A stretch of DNA of 24,751 bases from assembly GCA_964632355.1 (NCBI GenBank), contig CAZWBW010000038.1:1-24751 (forward strand), given 5' to 3'. How positions within the stretch are numbered: the first letter of the stretch is position 1; every line of letters starts with the position of its first letter. Under the pieces are notes generated by a model that was not told the origin of the DNA, ran no database searches, and worked only from the letters and a program-made list of their open reading frames with translations. The stretch is from JALOAP01 sp964632355. GTDB taxonomy: Bacteria; Chloroflexota; Dehalococcoidia; Tepidiformales; Tepidiformaceae. Positions 13,638 to 20,951 of this stretch are shown one piece after another. The translations under genes were made by a program, and so were the position numbers.

Positions 13638-14462
13638 GTGGCCCCCTCCCGTTCCCGCGAACCCCGCCCGAGAAAGTCGCTCGGCCAGCACTTCCTGCGT
13701 GACACCGGCGTCCTCGCTGACATTGCAGCAGCTGTGCGCGTGCCGGAGGGCGGTGTCGTGATCGAAATCGGCGCGGGGACGGGCCAGCTCACGGAAGCGC
13801 TGCTCGACGCAGGGTTCGAGGTGGTCGCGCTCGAGGTCGAGGACCGCCTGATCCCGCACCTGCGGCGGCGGTTTCGAGGCAGGGACGGGCTGCGCATCGT
13901 GCAGGCCGACGCCCGCGAGGTCGACGTGTCGAAGTTACTGCCGCTCGGGACCCCATTCTCGGTGGCCGGCAATCTGCCGTACTTCGCCGCGAACCCGATC
14001 ATCCGGCACTTCCTCGAAGGCGAACCGAAGCCGGCGGAGATGGTGGTCATGGTCCAGCGGGAGGTCGCGCGAGAACTCGCGGCGAAACCCGGCGCCGCTT
14101 CGCTGCTCTCGATCTCGGTGCAGGTGTACGCGGAAGGCGAGGTGCTCTTCGACGTACCACCGGAGGCGTTCGACCCACCGCCGAATGTGTGGTCGTCGGT
14201 CGTGCGACTGATCGTGCGCCCGGAGCCGCTCGTCCCGCCGGAGCGAATCGACGCATTCTTCGAACTCGTCTCGAAGACGTTCCGGAATCCACGGAAGCAG
14301 ATCCACAACGCACTGGCGCGCGGCATCTGGCTCCCGCCGAACGGCGCGAGCGAGGCGCTCGACGATGCGGGCATCGACCGGATGCGCCGCCCGGAGACGC
14401 TGAGTGTCGAGGAGTGGCTGCGGCTGCTGGATTCGTGTGAGGCGGTGAGGGCGCGTGCCTGA
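13638..14462 (+). CDS. rsmA: 16S rRNA dimethyladenosine transferase KsgA/RsmA
   Basis: KsgA dimethylates the two adjacent adenosines in helix 45 of 16S rRNA (A1518/A1519 in E. coli) late in small-subunit assembly. From the GTG at 13638 the protein has 274 residues. The family N-terminus RKSLGQHFLRD (12-22) contacts the SAM pocket; motif I is EIGAGTG (43-49), the acidic residues of motif II lie in ALEVEDR (64-70), and QADARE is near 89-94. The catalytic motif NLPYF (112-116) is N-L-P-Y/F as expected. The C-terminal helical domain carries SKTFRNPRKQIHNAL, matching the family. The frame is open upstream into the YabE-like gene, but the GTG places the conserved region correctly. The stop overlaps the ispE start by 8 nt. 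Confidence 0.95.
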   Translation: MAPSRSREPRPRKSLGQHFLRDTGVLADIAAAVRVPEGGVVIEIGAGTGQLTEALLDAGFEVVALEVEDRLIPHLRRRFRGRDGLRIVQADAREVDVSKLLPLGTPFSVAGNLPYFAANPIIRHFLEGEPKPAEMVVMVQREVARELAAKPGAASLLSISVQVYAEGEVLFDVPPEAFDPPPNVWSSVVRLIVRPEPLVPPERIDAFFELVSKTFRNPRKQIHNALARGIWLPPNGASEALDDAGIDRMRRPETLSVEEWLRLLDSCEAVRARA

Positions 14463-15321
14463 GACGTACCGGCCGAGGGCTCCCGCCAAGGAGAACCCGG
14501 CGAGCGCGGTGCTGGGCAAGCCCCCGGACGGCTACCACGAGATCGACACCATCCTGCAGACGATCGCGCTGAGTGACAGGGTAAGGGTCACCTTCGGGCG
14601 CGAAGGAATCGCAGTCACGGGCCCGTTCGCCGAGGGGACGCCAACCGACGACCGAAACCTGGCGCTACGCGCGGGCAAGCTCCTGGCAGAGCGGCTGGGC
14701 CGGCGAGAACCGTTCGCCATCGAACTCGATAAGCAGATACCGGCCGCAGGCGGTCTCGGCGGCGGCGCCTCTGATGCGGCGACGGTACTCCGTCTGCTGC
14801 AGCGGCGATGGCCCGAAGCGACCGACGACCTGCTGTTCGAGGTCGCTGCCGAAGTTGGGAGCGACGAGGCCTTCTTCCTCGTGGGTGGCACGGCGCGGGC
14901 GCGCGGACGAGGGGAACGCGTGGAACGGTTGCCGTCGCTGCCGCGCCATGGGGTGGTGTTGTTCGTGCCGCCCGAAACCATCGAACAAAAGACCGCGCGG
15001 ATGTTCTCCGCCCTGGGACAACTGCCGTTCGACGATGGGGCTGTGGCATCGAGTTTCGCGCGCGAAGTACCGTCACGCTTTCGGGCCGAGGACGTCTACA
15101 ACGCCTTCGAACGTGTCGCTTATGACATGTTCCCGGGCCTGGCATCACTGTCGGAGGACCTGGAACGGCGGATCCAACGGCCGGTGCGGTTAGCGGGGGC
15201 AGGCCCTACGCTGTACTGGATAGGTGCGATCGAAGCGGCGGGGGAAGTCGCCAGCGCTGCGAGCGGGGCAGCGTGCACCATCATTGCGTCGGAGACGATT
15301 GATTCCCTATGGCTGAAGTAA
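14455..15321 (+). CDS. ispE: 4-diphosphocytidyl-2-C-methyl-D-erythritol kinase
   Basis: IspE phosphorylates CDP-methylerythritol in the MEP pathway to isoprenoid precursors. The 288-residue GHMP kinase has PAK with catalytic-site K12, PPDGYHEIDTILQTI (23-37), the ATP-binding loop IPAAGGLGGGASDAA (95-109) with catalytic D107, and a C-terminal GAGPTLYW replacing the usual GSGPT-type loop. The segment after PAK is unusual: most IspE proteins read AKINL or AKLNL, whereas here it is AKENPASAVLGK, so a normally hydrophobic strand carries Glu and Ser. The active-site residues are nevertheless intact and the frame is open, so it is called functional. The GTG start at 14455 follows GTGAGGG and overlaps ksgA by 8 nt. 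Its 3' end overlaps the next gene by 13 nt. Confidence 0.92.
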   Translation: MPETYRPRAPAKENPASAVLGKPPDGYHEIDTILQTIALSDRVRVTFGREGIAVTGPFAEGTPTDDRNLALRAGKLLAERLGRREPFAIELDKQIPAAGGLGGGASDAATVLRLLQRRWPEATDDLLFEVAAEVGSDEAFFLVGGTARARGRGERVERLPSLPRHGVVLFVPPETIEQKTARMFSALGQLPFDDGAVASSFAREVPSRFRAEDVYNAFERVAYDMFPGLASLSEDLERRIQRPVRLAGAGPTLYWIGAIEAAGEVASAASGAACTIIASETIDSLWLK

Positions 15322-15731
15322 TCGCCGGCTGGACGGCCGGCTACGCAATGTCGCTCGTGTCGACATTTGTGTTCACCCTGCTACTCGTCCAATACAGCGG
15401 CAGCAAGGTCATCCAGCGATACACCAACGGCGAGATGAACCCGTGGTTCCTCGCGGTGCCGCTCTCGATTGGGGCGTTCCTGGGGTGGACGATGATCGGC
15501 CTGATCCTGGGGTCGATTTACAAGGTTGGCGGGCTGGCAGAGCACCCGGGCGCGCTGGGGAGCCCGAGCGCACCATTCCTCATTGGCGTGGCGGCCGTTG
15601 CGCTAATGCCGCTGCCGTTGCTGTTCGCGCTGTTCGGGCGGCACTGGAAGATGTGGATCACGCTGTCGGTGTCGTTCATCGTGCTCTTCGGGTGGCTGAT
15701 GCCGCTGATGGCGCAGCACGCTGATCTGTGA
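15309..15731 (+). CDS. Small membrane protein of unknown function
   Basis: I do not recognise this 140-residue protein. It has four likely transmembrane segments (about 12-28, 46-70, 88-109, 115-135). Short loops separate them, including QRYTNGEMNPWF between the first two and GRHWKM between the last two. There is no obvious catalytic motif or signal peptidase site. The ATG at 15309 lies inside the ispE 3' end (13-nt overlap), which argues for co-expression with ispE, although no clear ribosome-binding site is seen. Codon use and GC content match the neighbours. A transporter or membrane-organising role cannot be distinguished. Confidence 0.75.
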   Translation: MAEVIAGWTAGYAMSLVSTFVFTLLLVQYSGSKVIQRYTNGEMNPWFLAVPLSIGAFLGWTMIGLILGSIYKVGGLAEHPGALGSPSAPFLIGVAAVALMPLPLLFALFGRHWKMWITLSVSFIVLFGWLMPLMAQHADL

Positions 15732-15780
15732 CCGAGACCCGGACTTTCTGCGGAAGTGGGGACCGCAAGGCGGGCGGTGC

Positions 15781-15786
15781 TATACT
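15781..15786 (+). promoter_or_regulatory. -10 element upstream of the PHP gene
   Basis: TATACT at 15781-15786 is a near-consensus -10 in otherwise GC-rich DNA. No good -35 is found 16-18 nt upstream. A start near 15793 would give a 50-nt leader that contains the PHP gene ribosome-binding site GGGAGG (15832-15837). Confidence 0.5.
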
Positions 15787-15842
15787 GACCGGCAGTCCCC
15801 CGTGAGCGGCGGGTATTTTCCACAGACCAAGGGAGGCAAGGC

Positions 15843-16556
15843 GTGCCGGGCACCATCATCGACATGCACCTGCACACCACCAAAGGCGCCTCCGACTCCA
15901 TGCTCAACCCGGACGATCTCATCGAAGAGGCAACGCGTGTCGGCCTCACCGGTGTGAACATCACCGAGCACGACCGGATGTGGGAGAGCTGGGACCTCGG
16001 GCCGTTTCGCAAGAAGCACCCGCACATGTTCATTTCGAACGGCATGGAAGTGTCGACCGACATGGGGCACATCCTTGCCATCGGACTGAAGGGGTACCAG
16101 CCCGGCATCCGGCGGCTCGAGAAACTGCGCGAAATCGCGGACGACCAGGGCGCGTTTCTCGTGGTGGCGCATCCGTTCCGGCACTACTTCGACCCGGTGC
16201 ATTTCAAGCGCGAAGGCAAGGAGCCGTTCCGGATGACTCCGGAAGAGGCCGCCGAACTGCCGGTGTTCCAGCTTGTCCACGGGATCGAGGTACTGAACGG
16301 CTGTAACACACCGCGCGAGAACTACTTCGCGCTTCAGGTGGCGAAGATACTGGGGAAGCCGGGGACGGGGGGTTCGGACGCCCATTCGCGGCAGGGCATT
16401 GGATACTTCTGCGCCGTGTTCGAAGAGGAGCTCAAGAGCCAGGAGCACATGGTCGAGCAGATGCACAAGGGCCGCTTCTTCCCCGGGCGCGGATTGCCGG
16501 ATGGGAAACTCGAGAACTACTGGGAGACCGCGGAGGCGATCCCGTTCTATGAGTGA
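15843..16556 (+). CDS. PHP-domain metal-dependent phosphoesterase
   Basis: The 237-residue protein is a stand-alone PHP (polymerase and histidinol phosphatase) domain, a metal-dependent phosphoesterase or phosphatase of unknown substrate. The metal ligands appear in order: D7, H9 and H11 in IDMHLHT, E42/H43/D44 in TEHD, E69 in GMEVST, H76, H110 in AHP, E149 in GIEVLNG, and D179/H181 in GGSDAHS. The fold is compact, with an insertion near 113-140 (HYFDPVHFKREGKEPFRMT) after the AHP motif. The GTG start at 15843 follows GGGAGG with 5-nt spacing. Possible roles include nucleotide or 3',5'-bisphosphate hydrolysis; the sequence does not decide. It has its own promoter and precedes the cation antiporter by 38 nt. 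Confidence 0.9.
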   Translation: MPGTIIDMHLHTTKGASDSMLNPDDLIEEATRVGLTGVNITEHDRMWESWDLGPFRKKHPHMFISNGMEVSTDMGHILAIGLKGYQPGIRRLEKLREIADDQGAFLVVAHPFRHYFDPVHFKREGKEPFRMTPEEAAELPVFQLVHGIEVLNGCNTPRENYFALQVAKILGKPGTGGSDAHSRQGIGYFCAVFEEELKSQEHMVEQMHKGRFFPGRGLPDGKLENYWETAEAIPFYE

Positions 16557-16594
16557 CGGACCGCCAACCCTGAGCCTGGCGTGGGTTGCGGGCC

Positions 16595-17848
16595 GTGTAC
16601 CGTAAACACTGGCTGCTGATCCTGCTGATGGCGGTCCTCGGCCTGCCGGGGATCGTATTCCGGGTGACGCACTTCGAACCGAACCCGGTACTGGACGCGC
16701 TCATCTTCGGCATCGCCATCCTGGCCGCGGCGTTCCTGCTTTCGTGGGCCGCGGAAACGGCGGAGATGGACATCTCGCAGGGGCTTGCGCTGGCGGTCAT
16801 CGCGTTCATCGCCGTGCTCCCCGAATACGCGGTCGACTTCGTACTGGCGTGGGAGGCCGGCTCAGACCCGGCGGAGGCGGAGCGGGGACTGGCCATCGCG
16901 AACATGACGGGCGGCAACCGGCTCCTCATCGGCGTGGGCTGGCCGATCGTGTTCTTCCTGTTCCTCTACCGAACCCGGATCCGGGAACTCACCGTCGACC
17001 GGCAGCGGTCGCTGGAACTGCTGTTCCTGGCGATCGCCACGGCGTACGTGATCTTCATCCCGCTGCGGCACGGCGTGACGCTCATCGACTCGATCGTTCT
17101 CGTGTCGATGTTCCTCATCTACATGTTCTTCACGTCGCGGCAAGAGACCGAGGAGGTCGAACTCGTTGGGCCGGCGCAGGCGATGGGTTCGCTGCCGAAC
17201 CTGCAACGGCGGACGCTGCTGGTGATCTGCCTTGTCTACAGCGCGGCGGTCATTTTCGCGTCGGCGGAACCGTTCGCCCACGCGCTGGTGAGCATCGGCG
17301 AGGACTTCGGGATTTCGGAGTTCCTGCTCATCCAGTGGCTCGCGCCGCTTGCGTCGGAGTCGCCGGAGGTGCTGGTCGCATCGCTGCTGGCGTGGCGAGG
17401 CCGCGCCGCGGTGGGCATGGGCGCGCTAATTTCGTCGAAGGTGAACCAGTGGACGCTCCTTATCGGGACGCTGCCCATCGCCTTCATGCTGTCGTCCGGT
17501 GACTGGGGCCTCACCGAAGGGCTGCCGCTGGACACGCGTCAGCGGGAGGAGATATTCCTCACGGCCGCGCAGTCGGCGTTCGCGATTGCGGTGTTCATCA
17601 ACCTGAAGATGGGAACGAAGGAAGCGGCCGCGCTGTTCGTGCTCTTCGCGACGCAGTTGTTCATCACGAACGAGATGGCGCGCGTGTACTACGCGATCGC
17701 CTACTCGGTGCTCTGCCTGGTCCTGCTGGTGATTCACCGAGCCGACATTCGTACGACGTGGCAGTCGGCGTGGGCGATTATTCGAAACCAGCCTGAACCG
17801 GAGTACGCGAGGGAGAGCACTCCCCACGCAACGACGGGCGGCCGGTAG
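16595..17848 (+). CDS. CaCA-superfamily Ca2+/cation antiporter-like protein
   Basis: This roughly 417-residue protein has about ten transmembrane segments and two inverted alpha-repeats, the hallmark of Na+/Ca2+ and H+/Ca2+ exchangers. Alpha-1 contains AFIAVLPEYAVDFV with P76/E77, then AIANMTGGNRLLIG. Alpha-2 contains LASESPEVLVASLLAW with P257/E258, then GALISSKVNQWTLLIG. The canonical second half of each repeat is G-N-x-x-G-S-N; here the first is M-T-G-G-N and the second I-S-S-K-V-N-Q, so the family is divergent and the ion is uncertain. A hydrophilic loop near 183-205 separates the halves. The start is ambiguous: GTG at 16595 or TTG at 16586, neither with a good ribosome-binding site. It could be cotranscribed with the PHP gene. 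It converges on osmC with a single base between stop codons. Confidence 0.85.
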   Translation: MYRKHWLLILLMAVLGLPGIVFRVTHFEPNPVLDALIFGIAILAAAFLLSWAAETAEMDISQGLALAVIAFIAVLPEYAVDFVLAWEAGSDPAEAERGLAIANMTGGNRLLIGVGWPIVFFLFLYRTRIRELTVDRQRSLELLFLAIATAYVIFIPLRHGVTLIDSIVLVSMFLIYMFFTSRQETEEVELVGPAQAMGSLPNLQRRTLLVICLVYSAAVIFASAEPFAHALVSIGEDFGISEFLLIQWLAPLASESPEVLVASLLAWRGRAAVGMGALISSKVNQWTLLIGTLPIAFMLSSGDWGLTEGLPLDTRQREEIFLTAAQSAFAIAVFINLKMGTKEAAALFVLFATQLFITNEMARVYYAIAYSVLCLVLLVIHRADIRTTWQSAWAIIRNQPEPEYARESTPHATTGGR

Positions 17849-17861
17849 CTTACCCGGCCGC
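17838..17861. repeat. GC-rich hairpin spanning two convergent stop codons
   Basis: GCGGCCGG (17838-17845) and CCGGCCGC (17854-17861) form a perfect 8-bp stem around an 8-nt loop. The loop contains the antiporter TAG (17846-17848) and most of the osmC stop (complement of 17850-17852). It would form in both transcripts. There is no T tract on either side, so it is not a classic intrinsic terminator. Confidence 0.6.
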
Positions 17862-18299
17862 TGTCGCCGCTGCCGCCTGTTCGGTGAGTTCTTCGGCCGG
17901 GTAGACGGCCAGTTCGACGCTGTATGGCAGGTCGGGGCGTAGGACCGCCTTCACGAAGCAGCCGCGTTCGGCGCGAGGGAGCAGTTCACGCACCTGCTCT
18001 TCAGGAGCGGGGCTCCAGACCTGCAGTTCGACGGCGATCTCTTTTATGTAACCTTCTTCGTTTGCGGCGACCCACCCTTCGATTCGTTCGAGCGGTACCT
18101 TCTTCCGGCGAGCGTGGAACTGGAACGCCGTGATCAAACACCCGAGCAGCCCGCCGAGGAACGCCTCAACCGGGGTCGTCCCGGCGTCGTCGCCGCCTTT
18201 GTCGACCGGCTCGTCGAGCACCCACTGGTGGCCAGCACTATCGCGCACTTCCAGCCGGTACTTGCCGTGGTGTGCGGTTGCTCGCAGTTCTCGTCGCAT
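17850..18299 (-). CDS. OsmC/Ohr-family protein
   Basis: OsmC-like proteins reduce organic hydroperoxides through two cysteines. The 149-residue product has the typical helix DAGTTPVEAFLGGLLGCLIT with C54, and the second cysteine C114 in RAERGCFVKAVL. Between them lie the RRKKVPLERIEGWV strand-loop and the EIAVELQVWSP strand. The ATG at 18297-18299 is set by GGAGGGG 4 nt upstream; a longer frame to 18515 reads low-complexity and is rejected. It is transcribed towards the antiporter gene. The EEP-family gene lies 94 nt upstream on the same strand and could share a transcript. The exact subgroup (OsmC, Ohr or YhfA-like) is not settled. Confidence 0.9.
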   Translation of the reverse strand: MRRELRATAHHGKYRLEVRDSAGHQWVLDEPVDKGGDDAGTTPVEAFLGGLLGCLITAFQFHARRKKVPLERIEGWVAANEEGYIKEIAVELQVWSPAPEEQVRELLPRAERGCFVKAVLRPDLPYSVELAVYPAEELTEQAAAATAAG

Positions 18300-18393
18300 G
18301 GTCCCCTCCACTGCCAATGACCTCACATCCACCATGCCCTGTTCTGGAGGGGCAGGCCATAGCCGGCCGGGCCGGGTGGGTGGGCCAAACGTC

Positions 18394-19158
18394 TCAATCG
18401 GGGGTTCGAACGGAGAGGCGAGCGACGATTCCGAAGTGATCTGACGGGTAAAGCGAAGGATCAGCCGGGGAGGGGCGTGTGAATGCGAGATCGGCTGAGA
18501 GCACGTCGAACGCATCGTTCACCAGGATGTAGTCGAGCACGTACCCGGGACGCGGCGCCTCGAACGAGGGGACCGTGCGGGGAGGCTCGTTCCCGTGGGC
18601 GAGGCGATAGGCAGACTGGAGGCTGCGCTCGGCGAACTGCGCGAGCGTGCGAGAGGCGGGCTGGGCGTTGAGGTCGCCGGTGATCAAGAGCGGCCCCCGG
18701 TCGTCGAGCCAACCGAGGAGGCGGCGCGCCTGCTCGATCCGGGCCTGGCGGACAGCTTCGGCTCCGCCGGCCGAAAGGTGTGTGTTCGCAACCGTCACGA
18801 CGTGCGGCCCAACGCGCACGCGAAGCCGCTGGGCAACGCGGTCGTGGCCCAGGGGGAGCGAAGCGAAGTCCGTCGCGGGCAGCCGCGTGAGAATCGCGAT
18901 TCCTTCGAGCAGGCCGCGCCAGCCGCGCTTGCGGGTCACGTACGCGCGGTACGGTGCGTTCGTGCGTTGCAACAGCTGACGTGCGAGCCATTGGGCCTGT
19001 CTCCGAAACGGCGCCACTTCCTGGAGGCCGACGACATCGGGTTGGAGGCGCGCGAGTTCATGCAGGATGAGCCGCGAGCGTTCGGGCCAGCGCCATCGCA
19101 TCCGGTAGAGGTTCAGCTGGACTACGACAAGTTGCCGTCCGGTCAACTCGACGATCAT
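18394..19158 (-). CDS. Endonuclease/exonuclease/phosphatase (EEP) family protein
   Basis: The EEP superfamily uses a metal-dependent DNase I-like fold to cut phosphodiester or phosphate bonds. The 254-residue protein shows the set of motifs in order: LNLYRM with N16, GLQEV with E47, ANTHLSA with H127, GDLNAQP with D162 and N164, LDYILVND with D209, and SDHFGIV with D240/H241. No signal peptide or lipobox is seen, so it is probably cytoplasmic. Members range from AP endonucleases to sphingomyelinases and the sequence does not choose. The ATG at 19156-19158 has no strong ribosome-binding site. The gene diverges from mscL across 63 bp, with a TACTAT/ATAGTA element at 19177-19182 that could serve either direction. 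Confidence 0.92.
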   Translation of the reverse strand: MIVELTGRQLVVVQLNLYRMRWRWPERSRLILHELARLQPDVVGLQEVAPFRRQAQWLARQLLQRTNAPYRAYVTRKRGWRGLLEGIAILTRLPATDFASLPLGHDRVAQRLRVRVGPHVVTVANTHLSAGGAEAVRQARIEQARRLLGWLDDRGPLLITGDLNAQPASRTLAQFAERSLQSAYRLAHGNEPPRTVPSFEAPRPGYVLDYILVNDAFDVLSADLAFTRPSPADPSLYPSDHFGIVARLSVRTPD

Positions 19159-19221
19159 AGGGCGTCGAAATTCCGCTACTATCTGACGGCTTTCAAACCA
19201 CAGTCATGACAGGGAGCGTTC

Positions 19222-19656
19222 GTGATAAACGAGTTCAAGCAATTCATCCTCCGAGGAAATGTGGTCGAGCTAGCGGTGGCGGTGGTCATCGGCGCTGCGT
19301 TCGGCACGGTGGTTACCGCCTTTGTCGAGGACTTCATCACGCCGCTGATCGCGGCTCTCGGCGGCCAGCCGGACTTCTCGGCGTTGGATTTCACGATTAA
19401 CGAAAGCACGTTTCGCTATGGGCATTTCATCAACGCATTGCTTTCGTTCCTGATCATCGCTGCGGTGGTGTTCTTCTTCGTCGTGAAGCCGATGAACTAC
19501 CTGATCCAGCGCGCGAACCGGGGCGAGAGCCCGGATCCGACGACACGGAAGTGCCCCTACTGCGTGAGCGATATCCCGATTGCGGCGCAGCGCTGCGCGT
19601 ACTGCACGTCGGAGGTTGAGCCGATAGAACCGCTGCGCGCGGGGACTATGGGATAG
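19222..19656 (+). CDS. mscL: Large-conductance mechanosensitive channel MscL with C-terminal zinc ribbon
   Basis: MscL opens under membrane tension to release osmolytes during hypo-osmotic shock. The 144-residue protein has the family N-terminus INEFKQFILRGNVVELAVAV, TM1 about 15-43, a periplasmic loop 45-68 and TM2 about 69-92. The normal cytoplasmic C-terminal helix bundle is replaced after residue 100 by a linker and a zinc-ribbon-like motif, CPYC (111-114) and CAYC (125-128). The GTG start at 19222 follows AGGGAG by 6 nt. The C-terminal CxxC pair suggests a metal-bound cytoplasmic cap. The gene diverges from the EEP gene and precedes an acyl-CoA dehydrogenase gene that appears to have its own promoter. 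Confidence 0.95.
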   Translation: MINEFKQFILRGNVVELAVAVVIGAAFGTVVTAFVEDFITPLIAALGGQPDFSALDFTINESTFRYGHFINALLSFLIIAAVVFFFVVKPMNYLIQRANRGESPDPTTRKCPYCVSDIPIAAQRCAYCTSEVEPIEPLRAGTMG

Positions 19657-19677
19657 CTCGCAGTTCGGCCGGCTTCG

Positions 19678-19706
19678 CTGGCACGATGTCGACCGTGCGG
19701 TAAGAT
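19678..19706 (+). promoter_or_regulatory. Putative promoter of the acyl-CoA dehydrogenase gene
   Basis: CTGGCA (19678-19683), 17 nt, then TAAGAT (19701-19706). A start near 19713 would give a leader of about 62 nt whose first bases form the hairpin at 19717-19737. Confidence 0.5.
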
Positions 19707-19716
19707 GGCGGTGCCG

Positions 19717-19737
19717 CGGCGCCCTGTTGGGGCGCCG
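19717..19737 (+). repeat. 5'-leader hairpin of the acyl-CoA dehydrogenase mRNA
   Basis: CGGCGCCC (19717-19724) pairs perfectly with GGGCGCCG (19730-19737) around a TGTTG loop. It lies a few bases after the predicted transcription start and 37 nt before the ATG. It could protect the 5' end of the mRNA. It lacks a T tract and so is unlikely to terminate mscL transcription. Confidence 0.5.
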
Positions 19738-19774
19738 TATTGCGCACGACAACCGGACAGGATGGCGACGTTCG

Positions 19775-20944
19775 ATGGAATTCAAGTTCACGGAGGAGCA
19801 CGAAGCTCTTCGCGCGGAGGTGCGGGAGTTTCTGCGTGAGAATCTCCCGGCCACCGGCGCGGGCCCCGTTCGGCCAACGAGCCAGGACGACTGGGACTTC
19901 CAGATGGCCTTCAACAAGAAGCTGGCCGAAAAGAAGTGGATTGCGCCCGCGTGGCCGGTGGAGTACGGCGGCCTCGGCTGGAGCCACATCAAGCAGATGA
20001 TCTTCAGCGAGGAGCTGTCGTACGCCGGCGCGCCGGACGGCGGCCGCGTGTTCAACGTCGGCATGATCGGCCCGACGCTCATCGTTCACGGCAACGAGGA
20101 GCAGAAGCGCCAGCACCTGCCGAAGATCACGAGCGGCGAAGTCGTGTGGTGCCAGGGATACAGCGAACCGGGCGCCGGGTCGGACCTCGCCAGCCTGCAG
20201 ACGCGCGCGGTTCGCGACGGCGATGACTACATCGTGAACGGCCAGAAGATCTGGACGACTGGCGCGCACCACGCGGACTGGTGCTTCCTGCTGGTGCGAA
20301 CGGATCCCGACGCGCCGAAGCACAAGGGCATCTCGTTCCTGCTGGTCGACATGAAGTCGCCGGGCATTACGGTGCGGCCGATTGTGAACATGGCCGGCTA
20401 CCACGAGTTCAACGAAGTGTTCTTCGAGGATGTCCGCGTGCCGGTGGCGAACCGGGTGGGCGAGGAAAACACCGGCTGGTACGTGGCGATGACGCTGCTC
20501 GACTTCGAGCGCTCGAACGTGGCGTCGATTGCGGCGAACCAGCGAACGCTGGAGAACCTCGCGCGGCACATTCGCGAGAACAAGCCGGGCGGGCCGTACC
20601 TGGACATCCTGCGCCACCAGCTCGCGGAGCACTGGATCGCGAACGAAACCGGCCGTCTGCTGAGCTACCGGACGGCGTGGCTGCAGGAGACCGGGCGAAT
20701 CGCGAACTACGAGGCATCCGTGATTAAGGTGTTCGCGACGGAACTGGCCCAGCGGATCACGAACTTCGGCGTGAACCTGCTCGGGCTGAGCGGTCAACTC
20801 GAACCCGATTCCAAGTACGCGCCGCTCAACGGGGTGATCGAAAAGGCGCACCTCTCGAACGTGGCGCCGACGATTTACAGCGGTTCGAGCGAAATCCAGC
20901 GGAACATCATCGCAACGCGGGGACTTGGACTCCCGCGCGACTAG
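19775..20944 (+). CDS. Acyl-CoA dehydrogenase
   Basis: Acyl-CoA dehydrogenases are FAD enzymes that make the alpha-beta double bond of acyl-CoA, passing electrons to ETF. The 389-residue protein has the N-terminal helical domain (1-125), the middle beta domain with YSEPGAGSDLAS (129-140) and NGQKIWTTGAHHADW (155-169), and the C-terminal helical domain. There DFERSN (243-248) includes E245, a candidate catalytic base of the long-chain/FadE26-28 type, and IYSGSSEIQRNIIA is near the end. The ATG at 19775 has only a weak AGGA site; the frame extends upstream to 19727 without support. Acyl-chain preference cannot be read off. With the racemase it fits oxidation of branched acyl chains. Confidence 0.94.
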   Translation: MEFKFTEEHEALRAEVREFLRENLPATGAGPVRPTSQDDWDFQMAFNKKLAEKKWIAPAWPVEYGGLGWSHIKQMIFSEELSYAGAPDGGRVFNVGMIGPTLIVHGNEEQKRQHLPKITSGEVVWCQGYSEPGAGSDLASLQTRAVRDGDDYIVNGQKIWTTGAHHADWCFLLVRTDPDAPKHKGISFLLVDMKSPGITVRPIVNMAGYHEFNEVFFEDVRVPVANRVGEENTGWYVAMTLLDFERSNVASIAANQRTLENLARHIRENKPGGPYLDILRHQLAEHWIANETGRLLSYRTAWLQETGRIANYEASVIKVFATELAQRITNFGVNLLGLSGQLEPDSKYAPLNGVIEKAHLSNVAPTIYSGSSEIQRNIIATRGLGLPRD

Positions 20945-20951
20945 TCAGCAA

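Noticed and set aside
18300..18515. N-terminal extension of the OsmC-like protein
   Set aside because: No homology-like features, overlaps the EEP gene 3' end, and GGAGGGG marks the ATG at 18299.
19668..19682. Hairpin after mscL as a terminator
   Set aside because: Six base pairs including a G-T wobble, no T tract, and it overlaps the -35 candidate of the next gene.
19646..20851. 401-codon minus-strand frame antisense to the acyl-CoA dehydrogenase
   Set aside because: Composition typical of a mirror frame; the dehydrogenase on the other strand has all family motifs.
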